Source: Akebia trifoliata
Taxonomy: Eukaryota > Streptophyta > Magnoliopsida > Ranunculales > Lardizabalaceae
Length of the DNA stretch: 64,000 nucleotides
NCBI GenBank assembly: GCA_017979445.1
Contig: CM030706.1
Span: 26,142,281 to 26,206,280 of the forward strand
Reading direction: 5' to 3'
The translations under genes were made by a program, and so were the position numbers. Each line of letters opens with the position of its first letter. Positions within the stretch are counted from its first letter, which is position 1. Of this stretch, positions 1-11,030 are shown in pieces. The notes beneath the pieces were generated by a model. That model did not search any database. It was given only the letters and a program-made list of their open reading frames with translations, and was not told where the DNA came from.

Positions 1-130
1 CATATCGATTTGGGGTAGAACAAAATTTTCTTTCAAATGTGATAAAATCCATAAGATTTTGACTAGTCAAATTCGGTTTTCGAGGTCGTTTACTAACCGT
101 TCTGCTAATATTTCTGTTATGCTTCTTGTA
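1..130 (+). repeat. Athila-like 5' leader segment at window edge
   Basis: This stretch matches 5872-6003 in the 5' leader of Athila-1 almost end to end. Shared words include ATCGATTTGGGGTAGAAC, TCTGCTAATATTTCTGTT and GCTTCTTGTA. The window therefore opens inside a retrotransposon leader. It is followed further right by an Ogre-type leader, so either the two lineages share this module or an Athila fragment abuts Ogre-1 here. It has no coding capacity. Confidence 0.6.
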
Positions 131-514
131 TGGATAGAAAATAAAAAATAAACATAAGAAAAAAAATTTGCCCTAAAAACCAGAGGCAATGTGCCTCAAA
201 ATGATTAAAAAAAAATTAAAAAATAAATTTATTAAAAAAAAATAAAAATTCTCGTTTTGTTCCTTGCGTCAATCTTAGCAACTTTCCTCTTGGACTTTAT
301 TTTTATTTTGAGTTTTAAAGCTTCAAAAGATCAAACAGATCACTGTTCGTTAAACTTAGGGCGTACTGCTCGCCACTTTTTAATTGATCAAAATGGAAAT
401 TCAAAGCGACATTCGATTGGACAAAAAAAAAGAGAAGTCATTTTATGATTAGTTCATTCGTTTAAAAAAAATTTTGATTGGTCGATGGTTAACTAGGGAT
501 GTGTTATCTTTGTT
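131..514. other. AT-rich spacer, nothing recognised
   Basis: Very A-rich sequence with short A runs. A 63-codon open frame at 257-448 shows no family resemblance and is probably chance. It joins the Athila-like segment on the left to the Ogre-type leader on the right. Confidence 0.4.
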
Positions 515-1782
515 GATCAATTATGGATGCCTATTCATTTAGAAAATGCCCCGGGCACACCCTATCCTATTTGCACATACCACTAGCATGTTTACTTTAT
601 TGTAGTGCACGCTTGCATGTCCCTAATAGCCAATGTGACACTAGTGCGTGGCCCGGTCTCCTAGGAGATGCAATGTCCTTCATGAAAATCACAAGGTATA
701 TGAAACTAGGGCATCAATACTGTTTGATCGGGTGATTCTGAAAGGTATATCGATGCTCCCATGTTGGAGTGACCTGAGCCTTTGTCCTATTGTAAGCCGC
801 ACGGTCACATGTCCCGATTGCCAACGTAGTACTAGTATGTGGTCGGTTCCCTCGCGGGATGCGAAAACCATTTATGAAAGCTACAACCCTAGACTCGTAC
901 TATACGGTATATCAAAATAATTTGAGTTCACCAATTGCACTTCTTAGTCAAAATCAATGCCTAAGCGAGATCTTGCCCCGATATACTACGGTACTAGGAG
1001 GGTAGACAACGTCTATTTAGAAGAGAGGTGACTTAAGAGTGCCCTTGCTCAGCATCGTGCGCCACTTCTCAACTGAGGATTAAACTGACTGTTTTTTACT
1101 TCAGAGATTGTGAGTTGGAGTTTTAGATTATCACGTATACGGTATATCAAACCAAGTCACCTCGTACCGTTTGATTGAGTACACTCGAGAAGTATATAGG
1201 TACACTTGGGCACGGGTGGCTAGATAAATTGCATTGCACGTAGTAAACCTAAAGTCTAAAAACCTCCTCATAGGTAACGACTCGAACTTATCGTGGGTGT
1301 TCCTGGGTTGCTTTTAAGAAATGGACATTACAAATTATTGAGATTAGGAAGTTACAATTTTGTCTTCAAGATAATCAAACCATTTGTTCAAAACTATTAT
1401 ATCACTAGGTGCACCAACCCAATAAAGAATCCATTTTAAATATGGCAGCGATGCATAATGACCCAATTCATCTCGATTTAACGATCATGATGGGCCAGAC
1501 CATTTAAGAAGAAATAACATTCAAGTTCCCTAATTCGGGTCCCAACCCATTTCAAGATAAGAAAAATATTTTTCAAAAAGGAAAAATGATTTTAAAAAAT
1601 TAACTTACAAAGATATGTTTTGCATGGACCTTGGAAGTGTACTGAAATATTCTTGTGTCAACTCAGGATGCTAGCTGCAGTTGGTCAAAACAACCATCAC
1701 GGAGATGCACACTGTAGAGAAATTCAACTTCGGGAAATTCATGTTGAGATGCGCCCTGTACTTACATGAGTTTGAGATAGAT
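515..1782 (+). repeat. Ogre-family 5' leader block, copy 1 (Ogre-1)
   Basis: This block recurs at 31640-32637 and 35690-36720. Shared landmarks, in order, are CCCCGGGCACACCC, ACTAGTGCGTGGCC, GACCTGAGCCTTTG, ACTAGTACGTGGTCGG-like, GGTATATCAAACCAAGTCACC, and a tail ending near GACCCA...GATGGGCC. In the copy at 35690 the block lies about 1.3 kb downstream of an LTR and tRNA-Arg primer binding site, so it is 5' leader of an Ogre-type element and not LTR. No LTR for this copy is visible; it would lie left of the window. Short open frames inside it are not conserved between copies and are not called. Confidence 0.75.
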
Positions 1783-1800
1783 TGAAACTTTTTGCGTGCC

Positions 1801-2855
1801 ATGGCTAAGCGTTGGAACCCTTATCTTCACATCTTCTACATTGGGCATATGCACTTGTGTCCTACTTATAAAGATTATTGTAGCATCATGGAGATATCTA
1901 CTTCAGGTTTTTTAGTCAGGCCTTCATTGAAGACAGGATATTCCGGTGACCTCGTCATAGGCCTAAACATTTTAAAAGAAGAAGCCAATGCCTTAGTCCG
2001 TAATGGAAGATTAGATTTAGTACCCTTATTGAGTTCATACCACTCCCGTAGTCATCCCATCAATGTAAAACCAGAAGCCTGGCGAGCCACTAAAGACTAT
2101 TGGTTGTGTTTAGAAATCTTAGCCCAATACATACTGACCTCCAAAAGTGAGGGTCAAACTGTCCCTGAGTCCTTCATTGACATAGCTTCCCAACTCTCTA
2201 GAAAAGCCAACCCTGTACCTCTCATTCTAGCTGAAACCTTCTCAGGTCTAGATGTCATAAAAAATGGTAAGGAAAAGATTTCAAAGGAAGCCTTCACCTA
2301 CTTTATATGTGGCTTTGCGATCATCTTAACATTGTGGACATTCCTTCAACCCTGGAGTATAGGCTAGAGCACTTTTCCAAAAGAAACATGTTAATGCATC
2401 ACAACTCAATCAAGACTTGGAGCAAATGGTTGAATTCTCGCCTTGCCCGTCATATTGGTTTGAGATGCCCTTGGTGGATGGTTGACTATCCTGTTCTAGG
2501 TACTAAAGGATCCTATTATGTCCGTTTGATTGGATTGGAGAAGACATCTTTTTACCAACCTGCCTTAATACCAGAACAGCATGGAATGCATATAGAGTTT
2601 TCACTGCCTCAACTCAAGGAATTCTTTTCTCCCGAACCATTGACGAAAAAGTTAGTGCATCTCATTGAGAAAGGTTGGAACAAGCGCACCTTAGGATATC
2701 TAGATGGACCAGTAGAATTCAAAGAGCTAGTCGTTAGAACCAAGAGAAGCAAGCCTAATTGTCCTAGCAATCCTGATGACAATAAAAAATCTAAGTCAGA
2801 GTTATTGAAAGTTGTTATTCAAGGAAAATCTTATCTGTCAAATAATTTTCAATAG
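1801..2855 (+). pseudogene. Ogre-1 ORF1, DUF7745-like, frameshifted
   Basis: Two overlapping frames together resemble the plant DUF7745 family, which is the extra ORF1 found upstream of gag in Ogre-type retrotransposons. Frame one starts at ATG 1801 (an in-frame TGA at 1783 excludes an earlier start). It has the family's N-terminal pattern of an aromatic/hydrophobic stretch followed by L.PTY.DYC, then LKEEANALVRNGRLDLVPLL, KPEAWRATKDYWLCLEILAQ and ASQLSRKANPVPLILAET. A frameshift near 2305 moves the rest to another frame, where LEHFSKRNM, WSKWLNSR, CPWWMVDYPVL and YVRLIGLEKTSFYQP continue the alignment to the stop at 2853-2855. The molecular function of this family is not established. Its place between leader and gag fits Ogre architecture. 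The family name is from recognition, not a search. The single visible frameshift makes it one of the better preserved coding regions here. Confidence 0.7.
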
Positions 2856-3044
2856 TTCAATAAAATTTCGTTTAGTTTCTTTGTGAAAAATCATTGCATA
2901 AATGAATTATTTAATGGGTTGGTGTACAAAATTCAATCTCAGGATTCATCAAAATGTTATCAAAAGGGTAATATAACAATTGATAATCCACCTCAAATGG
3001 GTCCACAACCGATATCCATCTCAAATTGGGTCCACGACTCATAT

Positions 3045-3625
3045 CCAACTCCGTGTCGATGCCAGCTTCGTGTTAATGAAATTATTTTTAAATTTTACCG
3101 ACTCTGTGTTGATGCCAGCTCCGTTCTGATGAAATCGTTTTTAAATTTTATTGACTCCGTATCGAATGCCAGCTCCGTGCTGATGAAATCATATTTAAAT
3201 TTTACCGACTTCGTGTCGATGCCAGCTCCATGCTGATGGAATTCATCTTTCAAAAGTTTTACCGACTCCATATCAATGCCGATTCCGTGCTGATGTAATC
3301 ATTTTTAATTTTACTGATTCCGTGTCGATGCCAGCTCCATGCTGATGAAAAAGTTTTTAAATTTTACCAATTCCGTGTCGATGCTAGCTCCGTGCTGATA
3401 AAATAATTTTTAAATTTTACCGACTCTGTGTTGATGGAATTCGTTTTTTTTTTTTTTTTTGAAAATAGGTTTTATCGACTCTATGTCGATGCCAGCCCCG
3501 TGCGGATGTAATTCATTTACCGACTCCGTGTCAATGCCAGCTCCGGCTGATGTAATTCTTTTTCAAAATATTTTGCCAGTCCCGTGCTGATGCCGACTTC
3601 ACGTTGATATCGGTTCCGTGCCGAA
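3045..3625 (+). repeat. 53-bp tandem array between ORF1 and gag of Ogre-1
   Basis: About ten imperfect units built on GACTCCGTGTCGATGCCAGC, CTCCGTGCTGATG and an AT-rich TTTTTAAATTTTACC tail. Starts of the GCCAGC word at 3061, 3114, 3168, 3221, 3278, 3330 and 3383 give spacings of 52-57, mostly 53 bp. The last units (3480-3625) are shorter and more decayed. The corresponding region of Ogre-B (about 37060 onward) has no such array, so it arose or expanded in the Ogre-1 branch. Confidence 0.85.
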
Positions 3626-3814
3626 GAACTCTTTTCTTTAAAACTTGTTTACTTTAAAATAAATAACTTTACCTGGCCTAATAAAATGTCATGCATTTTC
3701 CTTTGGTAAAACAAGATAGTAATGCTTGGTCTTCTGTACCCAAAGATGGCTAAACGAAAGAAATATAAGTAGTCAACAGAGCCTCCGTACTTTCTCAGAT
3801 CTTCCACCGTCACC

Positions 3815-4374
3815 ATGAGTTCTTCCGAACTGGCACGACCCACAGTAGCTGAATCGTCAGAGGTTGATCCCAAAATAGCAGAGCTACTAAAAATGATCGA
3901 GAGGAAAGAAAAGACGATAAGTTTTGTATTAGCCAATGCCAGCATCATACAAACCCAAATAATACAGCACCATGCATCGGGTTAAATCAGGATCTAGGGA
4001 CCACAAACTACTATACCTCCAACAGTGCCGGAATACCAAGGGCCTCTACTATATTCCATAGAATCAACCACCCCCGGTGGTCATTCCTGATGATGAGTGT
4101 GAGTATAGGGTCACAGAGGCCAAAAGTACGACATACGAAAAAATAGCGCAACAAATTGAGGCTCTACAGGAAGTAATGAGAAGGATGAAGGGCCTCAACA
4201 CTATGAGTGGAACTCAGTTCATGGACCTCTATTTCTACCCCAATGCTCAATTACCAACCAAGTTTAAATTTCCAGAATTTGAAAAATACAATGGGGTGGG
4301 GTGTCCGTTGTCACATCTAAAGCTATATTGTGGGTCTATGTGCCAATACGGTGAGGATGACAAGTTCTTGGTAC
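3815..4374 (+). pseudogene. gag: Ogre-1 gag, 5' part (interrupted)
   Basis: The capsid precursor begins at ATG 3815 (MSSSELARP...) and has a coiled, charged N-terminus. A stop near 3978-3983 and a frame change follow. It then resumes around 4077 with a leucine/glutamate-rich stretch (KIAQQIEALQEVMRRM) and the Tat/Ogre gag signature KFKFPEFEKYNG...HLKLYCG. The reading frame is cut at 4374 by Athila-1 and resumes at 14869. The antisense open frame at 3649-3948 is a shadow. Lineage was assigned by recognising the gag pattern, the split-zinc-finger C-terminus downstream and the neighbouring ORF1. Confidence 0.75.
4370..4374. repeat. Target-site duplication GGTAC, left
   Basis: GGTAC directly precedes the TG of the Athila-1 5' LTR and is repeated directly after the CA of its 3' LTR at 14864-14868. 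Five bases is the normal duplication size for Ty3/gypsy integrases. Confidence 0.95.
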
Positions 4375-5604
4375 TGATGAGTTTCTCCAAACACTCAATT
4401 ATACGCATATTTTTCGGATATTTATCTTGATTTTTGTACCTATTTCTCTATATTAAGATAATAATCATGATAAGCCTCAAACCACCACGTTGCATGTTAA
4501 TTAGGCTTAATTATATATAAATAAATTCATTTACTAGATAAATCTAATTACGTGTGTTTCTTGTGCAGAAAATCAACAATTTAGAATCAAAATCTCAAGG
4601 CAAAAGCATTTGGGCCCACTTTGGAATGCCCTAACACTTTGGAATGCCCTAATCCTTTGGAATGCCCTAATCCTTAACTCATATTCTCCTCTTTTGTCTT
4701 TTTGTGCAAAGAAAAGTGGAGGCTACTTTTAGACTCTTCTACATACATTTTTCTCTATAAATAGAGCCTTCATTTCTAGATAAGGGTCCCATCTTGGTCT
4801 CTTATCCAAGACTCCTTTAATCTAAGGCTCTTTGCCTATTCTCTTATTTTTTGTATTTTCATTTTCTAGTTATTTCCTTTTGGCTAATTAGTCTTGTAAG
4901 AAGTAGAAGAAGAAGAAGTTGTAATTTTCTCCATGAAATGAAGAAAAGTTCTTTCATCTCTTATCTTCCCTCTCTTGCAATGACATTAGGCTAAGTTCCC
5001 CTCCATTGGAAAGTGGAAAAGCCTAGAGCAAGTTCTTGTGTTATTTTTAATTTCATGCCTTTCTTTTATTTAAAATGCTTATGAATTATCTTCAAGTTTC
5101 TTGCACCTTTTATTCTTAATATAGATACTTTATGCTTAGATTAGATCAAGATAAAGTATGCTTAAACTAGATAATTGGTAGTAGGAAGTTTTCAAAGAAT
5201 TCTACTTTGTTTATGTTCCCTTATTTCATTTCATTTGCAAAACTTTCCTATCTAAGGAGCTAACACCAAGCCCTTACGATTGTGTTATAAAAAGGTTTGA
5301 AACTAAGAATTGCTCATCAACATGTTCTAGGTAGATCCACCTCTAATGGTGTTTTAATTTCATAAGTTTACTTGCTTTTAATTTCACTTACTTTAGTTTC
5401 TTTTCTAGTAATTTTACATTTTCTTATAAGTTCAAAAATACAAAGAAAAATAGTTTTAATTCCTTTTAGTTAATTTGAATTTTATCTTCTTAGCTTAACT
5501 CTATTCCTCCTTTCTCTTGGGTTCGATCCTCTACTTGCCCTACAAGTAAGGTAAACGTAAGATTATTATTAACTCCGGTGAGAAGAACAACGATAGTACC
5601 ATCA
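4375..5604 (+). repeat. Athila-1 5' LTR
   Basis: Starts TGATGAGTTTCTCC and ends ...CATCA, giving TG...CA ends. It aligns along its length with 13664-14863. Differences include three copies of CTTTGGAATGCCCTAA around 4618-4672 where the 3' LTR has one, two extra GAA triplets in the 3' LTR, and scattered single-base changes. Confidence 0.95.
4755..4764 (+). promoter_or_regulatory. Putative TATA box in Athila-1 5' LTR
   Basis: CTATAAATAG lies about 380 bp into the LTR and is conserved in the 3' LTR at 14008-14017. It is the only canonical TATA motif seen in this LTR. RNA start would be expected some 30 bases downstream (inferred). Confidence 0.65.
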
Positions 5605-5610
5605 GAATTT

Positions 5611-5627
5611 TGTCGCCGCTGCCGGGG
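5611..5627 (+). other. Primer binding site, tRNA-Asp type (Athila-1)
   Basis: TGTCGCCGCTGCCGGGG lies six bases after the 5' LTR. It matches the Athila PBS complementary to the 3' end of plant tRNA-Asp, with two visible departures from the usual TGGCGCCGTTGCCGGGG. Confidence 0.85.
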
Positions 5628-6820
5628 AAAGGTAAAGGTAGTAGTGGTAAGTTTTTTATTTAAAATTTATTTTTTTTCATTTTTATTTTATTTTCTTTTT
5701 TTCTTTTGGTTTCTTTCTATAAGTTCAAGTGTTCTTGAGATTTTGAGAGAGAAGAAAGAAGAAAAAAACATTGAAAAAAAAAAAGTCATTCTCGTTTTCT
5801 TTTTCACCCTTGACAGCAGAACTTAAACTGACTGTAACTTTCTACTCCGATCTCCGATTATCTATTAGTGTATATCGATTTGGGGTAGAACGAAATTTTC
5901 TATAAAATGTGACAAAGTTAGCAAGATAGCGGTAAGTCAGATTCTGTTTTTGAGTCCATTTACTATCATTTCTGCTAATATTTCTGTTTTGCTTCTTGTA
6001 GGTGAACATTTTTTTTCTTTTTTCTTCTTTTATTTCAATTTCCTTTAATCTTTAGTTAGGTTTATTTTTCTGTTTTAGAAACTCTTGTATAGGATTTCTT
6101 GTAAGTTTTATTAATTATCCAAGAAGGCTTGGATTGTAATAGACTAAGGAAGGACGACGGGTGGACAATACCGTCACGGCTCCTTAGGTTCGCACACCAA
6201 AATTGTAGTTGGTGGCCTAAGTCGACTCAAACTATCTTCACCCCGTCTAGCACAGGAGGTAATCTTGAAACACCCACGCCTCTCTTTGATAGTGGATTAC
6301 TCATTGCCTTTGTATGTTATTTTTTCAATTTGCACACACTTGGAATAGTTAATTAAGTAGTAAAGAGCACCCCTCTCCTAGGGATGCCATGATAAAATAA
6401 GGATTGGAAGTCATTATCAAATCCTTGCTCTAATTAGAATAATCAACTCACTAGTCATCAAATCAAATTAATTAAAATCAATTAGACTTGACTATAGGGC
6501 CCATGAGCTCAATAGGAGAAATTTCGCTTCAAGTTGTGCCAATTGCGCTTCTTGGTTATTTTTGTATCTAGTAAGATCTTGCCCTTTGAGGGGATAGACT
6601 CAGTCTATTCAAGAAAGGAAGGTATTTAAGCGTGCTCTTGCTTATGCATTATGCGCCTCCTCCGATCTGGAGATCCGAATGATTCAAACTTGACTTCATA
6701 GAATCAAGTTGGAAGGCTAGTTGTGCTATTTCTACCCAGTTAGGAGCTGTCTAGCTTTAGGCAACCTATCTAGGTCCAGTCTTTTCTTTTCGTGATTGTT
6801 TGATCGACTGTGTGATTTGT
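5628..6820 (+). other. Athila-1 5' untranslated leader
   Basis: Non-coding leader between PBS and gag. 5655-5720 is a T-rich tract. 5872-6003 repeats the window's first 130 bases. 6370-6725 contains a module also found in the Ogre leaders (separate entry). Open frames at 5578-5826 and 6129-6356 have no family resemblance. Confidence 0.7.
6370..6725 (+). repeat. Leader module shared with Ogre-type elements
   Basis: This part of the Athila-1 leader aligns with Ogre leaders at about 860-1090, 31970-32230 and 36000-36250. Shared words, in the same order, are CCAATTGC.CTTCTTGGT, AAG..ATCTTGCCC, GGATAGACT..GTCTATT, GGTATTTAAG, CTTGCT.A.CAT..TGCGCC and TCCGATCTGGAGATC-like. Similarity is clear but diverged. 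Confidence 0.7.
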
Positions 6821-8643
6821 ATGTTTGGTAGACGTTCACAAAATAATGTGTTAGAACCATTTGATCCTGAGATCGAACGTACCATCAGTAGGATACGCAA
6901 GACACCATCAGTAGTTATGATGGGTGATCGAGAGTGAACTCTCAATGAGCTCTTCGCTTCAGCTTCCGCATCTCCTCCCACATGCATTGTTTTACCGTTG
7001 AACAATGCACCTCAGTTTGAAATTAGGGCTGCCACCATCAATATGCTCCCTAAGTTCCACGGTTTAGAGCGTGAACAACCTTACACCCATCTTAATCGAT
7101 TCTTGACTAGAAATCAGAATCTAGATGAGGAGAGTATCAAGCTTATTCTGTTCCCGTTATCCTTGGAAGACCATGCAGCTACGTGGTTGAACTCCCTAAC
7201 ACCCAATTCCATATCTACTTGGGATGTTCTATCAAAAAAATTTATGGCCAAATTCTATCCCGTGGCCAAAACTGAGAAAATGAAGGACTCTATTAGAAAT
7301 TTTAGAGCCCGTCCTGATGATGAATTTTCCTAAACTTGGGAAAGATTCAATGATTTATTGGTCAAATGCCCACACCATGGCATTGACAAAGCACAGTTGG
7401 TGCAAAGTTTTTATAGAGGATTAACAATGAATCAACGTACCTTAGTCGAGTCAATGCATAAGGGTCAGTTCATGAACCAGACTCCCAACCAAGTGTACGA
7501 TTTCCTCGTAGAGTTAGCTGAGAGTGCTCAAAATTGGACTACTAACCAAGAAGAATTTGATAGAGACGATCCGGTTAGGAAGACATGCATGTATGAGATG
7601 AAGGCAGACCCTGATCTCAAAAATGTCATGTGTAGCATAGTGAGTGGGATGAATAATCTCACGAAGAAGTTAGATGCCTTTACCATCTCAGCATCCAAAC
7701 CTCACCTAGACCCTCTTACAATTTCGTAAGTGACTGTCGAACCGAGTTCTTTGTGTGTCATATGCGACGGCAATGACCATTTGGTCGAATGTTGTCCCAC
7801 CTTGCCTCAAATCAAAGCTGAACAAGCAAATGCGATTAATGGCTATAGTGCTTTTAAGAAGCCAACTCCAAACTCTTTTAGCCAAACGTATCACCCAATA
7901 ATAGGTTTCATCCTAATTTCTCATACAGACAGAACGAACCTATTCAATCTAGTGGTCCGTCAGGTTACAATAGGAGTTTTCCTAGGAAATCTGGTTCTTC
8001 CACAAATCAAGCCATTGTTCCTCAAGTCCCTTATCAACCCCAACAATCTACCGATTACAGAGCTATCATACCAGATCCCATGACCCATTACCAGCAGTCT
8101 GCCCAACAACAGTCGTCTTTAGAATCTATGATTGCCAAGTTGATGAGGCAGCAACAGCAGTTCATCCAAACTCAACAGCAAACCCATCAAAATTAAACTC
8201 AGATTAACCAGGTCACTGCGCAATCCATAGCTAAGATGGAAGTTCAGTTGGGGCAGTTAGCTCTTTCCTTGAGTGAGAGAGAGAAAGGTCAATTTCCTAG
8301 TCAGACTATCCCTAACCCTAGAGGTCAACCTTTGATTCCAAACAGATCAAAAGGTCAATACGAAGTAGGAAGCCATTCTAGAGCTCCACAAGACTCAGTC
8401 CAGGCTATCCACACCTTGCGTTCGGGAAAGAAGGTAAACAACAAGGTCCAACCTATTGACATGGGAGAAAAGGTCTTAGAAAAGGACAAAGTTCAAAAAG
8501 AAGCCATAGAGTCTCCAACAGAGAAAAAGAAAGATTTGGAAAATCCTCCTATCATTTTGTCAATTCCAAAAGCTCCATTTTCCCATCGCCTTAGAGATTC
8601 TAAAAAAGGTAAGCAGTTTGAGGGTGTCTTAGAAGTCTTCTAA
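6821..8643 (+). pseudogene. gag: Athila-1 gag (decayed)
   Basis: Gag starts at ATG 6821. An in-frame TGA at 6935 follows; the capsid domain then reads in the same frame: LPKFHGLEREQPYTHLNRF, LFPLSLEDHAATWLNSL, then PHHGIDKAQLVQSFYRGL and LVELAESAQNW. These are the diagnostic blocks of the plant Ty3/gypsy capsid family. A zinc knuckle lies around 7760-7800 (CVICDGNDHLVECC). The C-terminal third (about 8000-8640) is Gln- and Lys-rich. Breaks: stops at 6935, 7331, 7727, 8194 and 8641, and a frameshift near 7890. Most stops sit where the family has Gln or Arg, so single transitions explain them. Gag would form the virus-like particle and bind the RNA; this copy can no longer do so. Confidence 0.9.
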
Positions 8644-9163
8644 AATGTGCATATCAATATCCCATTCCTAGATGCCATTAAGCAGATACCTTCTTATGTG
8701 AAATTCTTAAAGGATTTGACCACAGCTAAAAGGAAAACATCATTTCCTCGGGAAGCTATTATGGCAGCCCAAGATTCGTCACTCATCCAACAAACGATTG
8801 CACCAAAATTTAAGGATCCTGGATGTCCGACAATTTCTATTCATATTGGAAATCAAGTGGTCAAAAAATGTCTCTTAGACTTAGGGGCCAGTGTGAACCT
8901 TTTACCCTATTCGGTTTATAAACAATTAGGTTTGGGGGTTTTGAAACCCACAGATATCACGTTGAGTCTAGCTGATAGGTCCATAAAAATTCCAAAGGTA
9001 TAGTTGAGGACGTGTAGAGTTAAAGTCAAAGATTTCTTTTCTTGTTGACTTTGTTGTCTTAGACACAGAGCCAGTCATCAATTCGAACAGTCATATTCCT
9101 ATCATCTTAGGACGTCCATTCTTAGCCACGTCTGACGCAGTCATTCGTTGTAGAAACGGAATT
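8644..9163 (+). pseudogene. pol: Athila-1 pol: aspartic protease domain
   Basis: Retropepsin-type protease that would cleave the polyprotein. The active-site block CLLDLGASVNLLPYSVYKQL at about 8870-8930 is the Athila version of D-[ST]-G-A, with the catalytic Asp still present. The flap/C-terminal block survives as ILGRPFLAT at 9105-9130, but in another frame. A stop at 9001 and frame changes between 9000 and 9160 break it. The upstream segment (FLDAIKQIPSYVKFLKDL) is the gag-protease linker typical of Athila. Confidence 0.88.
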
Positions 9164-11030
9164 ATGACTTTAGTATTTTGGGATATGAAAGTGAAACTGA
9201 ACGTCTTCCACAATTTCCAAGGAATTGATGTAGATGATGGTATGGAGGAAGTGAACATGATAGATACGCTAGTCAATCAAACGTATCAAGAATTAGGGTA
9301 CTCTGATCCCCTAACGAAATGTTTGGCTCATTTTGGCCTTGAATTGGACGTAGAAGAGTCTATAAGTGAAGTCAATGCTTTGCTTGAATCCGTTCCACTC
9401 TTAGATTTTGTGCGGTGGCACGCAAAAGCTGAAAGTCTTCCTGTGCGCACATCCAATCTTGTTCCTTCTTATGTCGAGCCTCCAAAATTGGAACTCAAGT
9501 CTCTTCCAGAGACCTTGAGATATGCATTTCTTAGAAAGAATCAAACCTTGCCTGTGATCATTTGCTCTCACCTCAATGAAGTCCAAGAGGAAAAGTTGTT
9601 AGGAGTATTAAGGGAACATCAAGAAGCTATTGGTTGGAGCATAGTTGACATCAAGGGAATTAGTCCATCTGTGGTGATGCACCACATTCGTTTAGAGGAT
9701 TTTGCTAAACCTTCCTTAGAACCTCAGAGACGACTAAATCCTGTCATGAAAGACGTGGTTCGGATGGAAGTGATGAAATTGCTAGATGCGGGTATTATCT
9801 ATCCTATCTCTGACAGTCGTTGGGTGAGTCCTATACAAGTAGTTCCTAAGAAATCTGGTATCACTGTGGTAGTGAACCAAGACGACGAATTAATCCCCAC
9901 TCGAGTCCAAAATGGATGGAGAGTGTGTATCGATTATAGGAAACTCAACTCGATGACTCCTAAGGATCATTTTCCCTTACCTTTCATTGATCAAATGTTA
10001 GAGCGTCTAGCAGGACATTCTTATTATTGCTTCTTAGATGGTTATTCCAGGTACAACCAAATACCTGTTGCTCCAATCGATCAAGAGAAAACAACGTTCA
10101 CCTTGTCCCTTTGGAACTTTCGCGTATCGTCGCATGCCTTTTGGATTATGCAATGCACCCGCTACTTTTCAACGGTGCATGATGAGTATATTTTCTGACA
10201 TGCTAGAAAAATATCTCGAAGTGTTCATGGACGATTTTTCAATTTTCGGACCAAGTTTTGAGGAATGTCTCCATCACTTGACTTTGGTCCTTCAACGTTG
10301 CAAAGAGGTCAATCTAGTCCTCAATTGGGAAAAATGCCATTTCATGGTAACATCGGGGATTGTGCTAGGGCATATTGTTTCTGCTAAAGGGATTGAGGTA
10401 GATAAGGCAAAGGTAGGTCTAATTGAAAAATTACCACCTCCTAGAACGGTCAAAGAAATTAGGTCATTCGTAGGCCATGCGGGTTTTTATCATAGATTCA
10501 TTAAAGATTTCGGAAAAATCTCGAAGCCTTTATGTGAGCTACTGGGAAAGGATAATCCTTTCGACTTTTCAGAGTCATGTCTCTCTGCGTTCAACAAACT
10601 CAAGTCCGAGTTAACCTCGGCACCCATTATTTAACCTCCAAACTGGAGCATTCCATTCGAAGTTATGTGCGACGCTTCAGATTATGCAATAGGCGCTATT
10701 TTGGGTCAACGAATTGAAAAATAACCTCATGTTATCCAATATGCTAGTAATACCATTAACGATGCTCAGCTTAACTACTCTACAACGGAGAAGGAAATGC
10801 TAGCAGTGGTCTATGCCGTTAAAAAATTCCGCCCCTACCTTATAGGATCTAAAGTTGTGATCTACACAGACCACGCAGCATTGAAGTACCTTCTATCAAA
10901 GAAAGATGCTAAAGCAAGATTAATCCGTTGGATTCTACTTCTACAAGAGTTTGATCTCGAGATCCGAGATAAAAAAGTGGGAGAAAATGTCGTAGCTGAT
11001 CACTTGTCTAGGATAGTTAACAAGCCATCC
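9164..11030 (+). pseudogene. pol: Athila-1 pol: reverse transcriptase and RNase H
   Basis: Reverse transcriptase with recognisable blocks: KLLDAGIIYPISDSRWVSP, WRVCIDYRKLN, HFPLPFIDQMLERLAGHSYY, FLDGYS, then after a frameshift near 10110 the block AYRRMPFGLCNAPATFQRCM and the catalytic VFMDDFSIFG (F-x-DD at about 10224-10250). The thumb-like stretch follows (LVLNWEKCHFM, GIVLGH, FVGHAGFYHRFIKDF). RNase H follows: [51 protein letters not shown] and VADHLSRI. Breaks are the RT frameshift and in-frame stops at 10632 and about 10722. The catalytic residues are intact where readable. The enzyme would copy element RNA to DNA and remove the RNA strand in the cytoplasmic particle. Confidence 0.92.

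Noticed and set aside
3649..3948. Minus-strand 99-codon frame with a signal-peptide-like start
   Set aside because: It is antisense to the N-terminus of Ogre-1 gag, whose sense reading fits the family position better.
5578..6356. Open frames in the Athila-1 leader
   Set aside because: They overlap the PBS or a shared non-coding leader module and show no protein signature.
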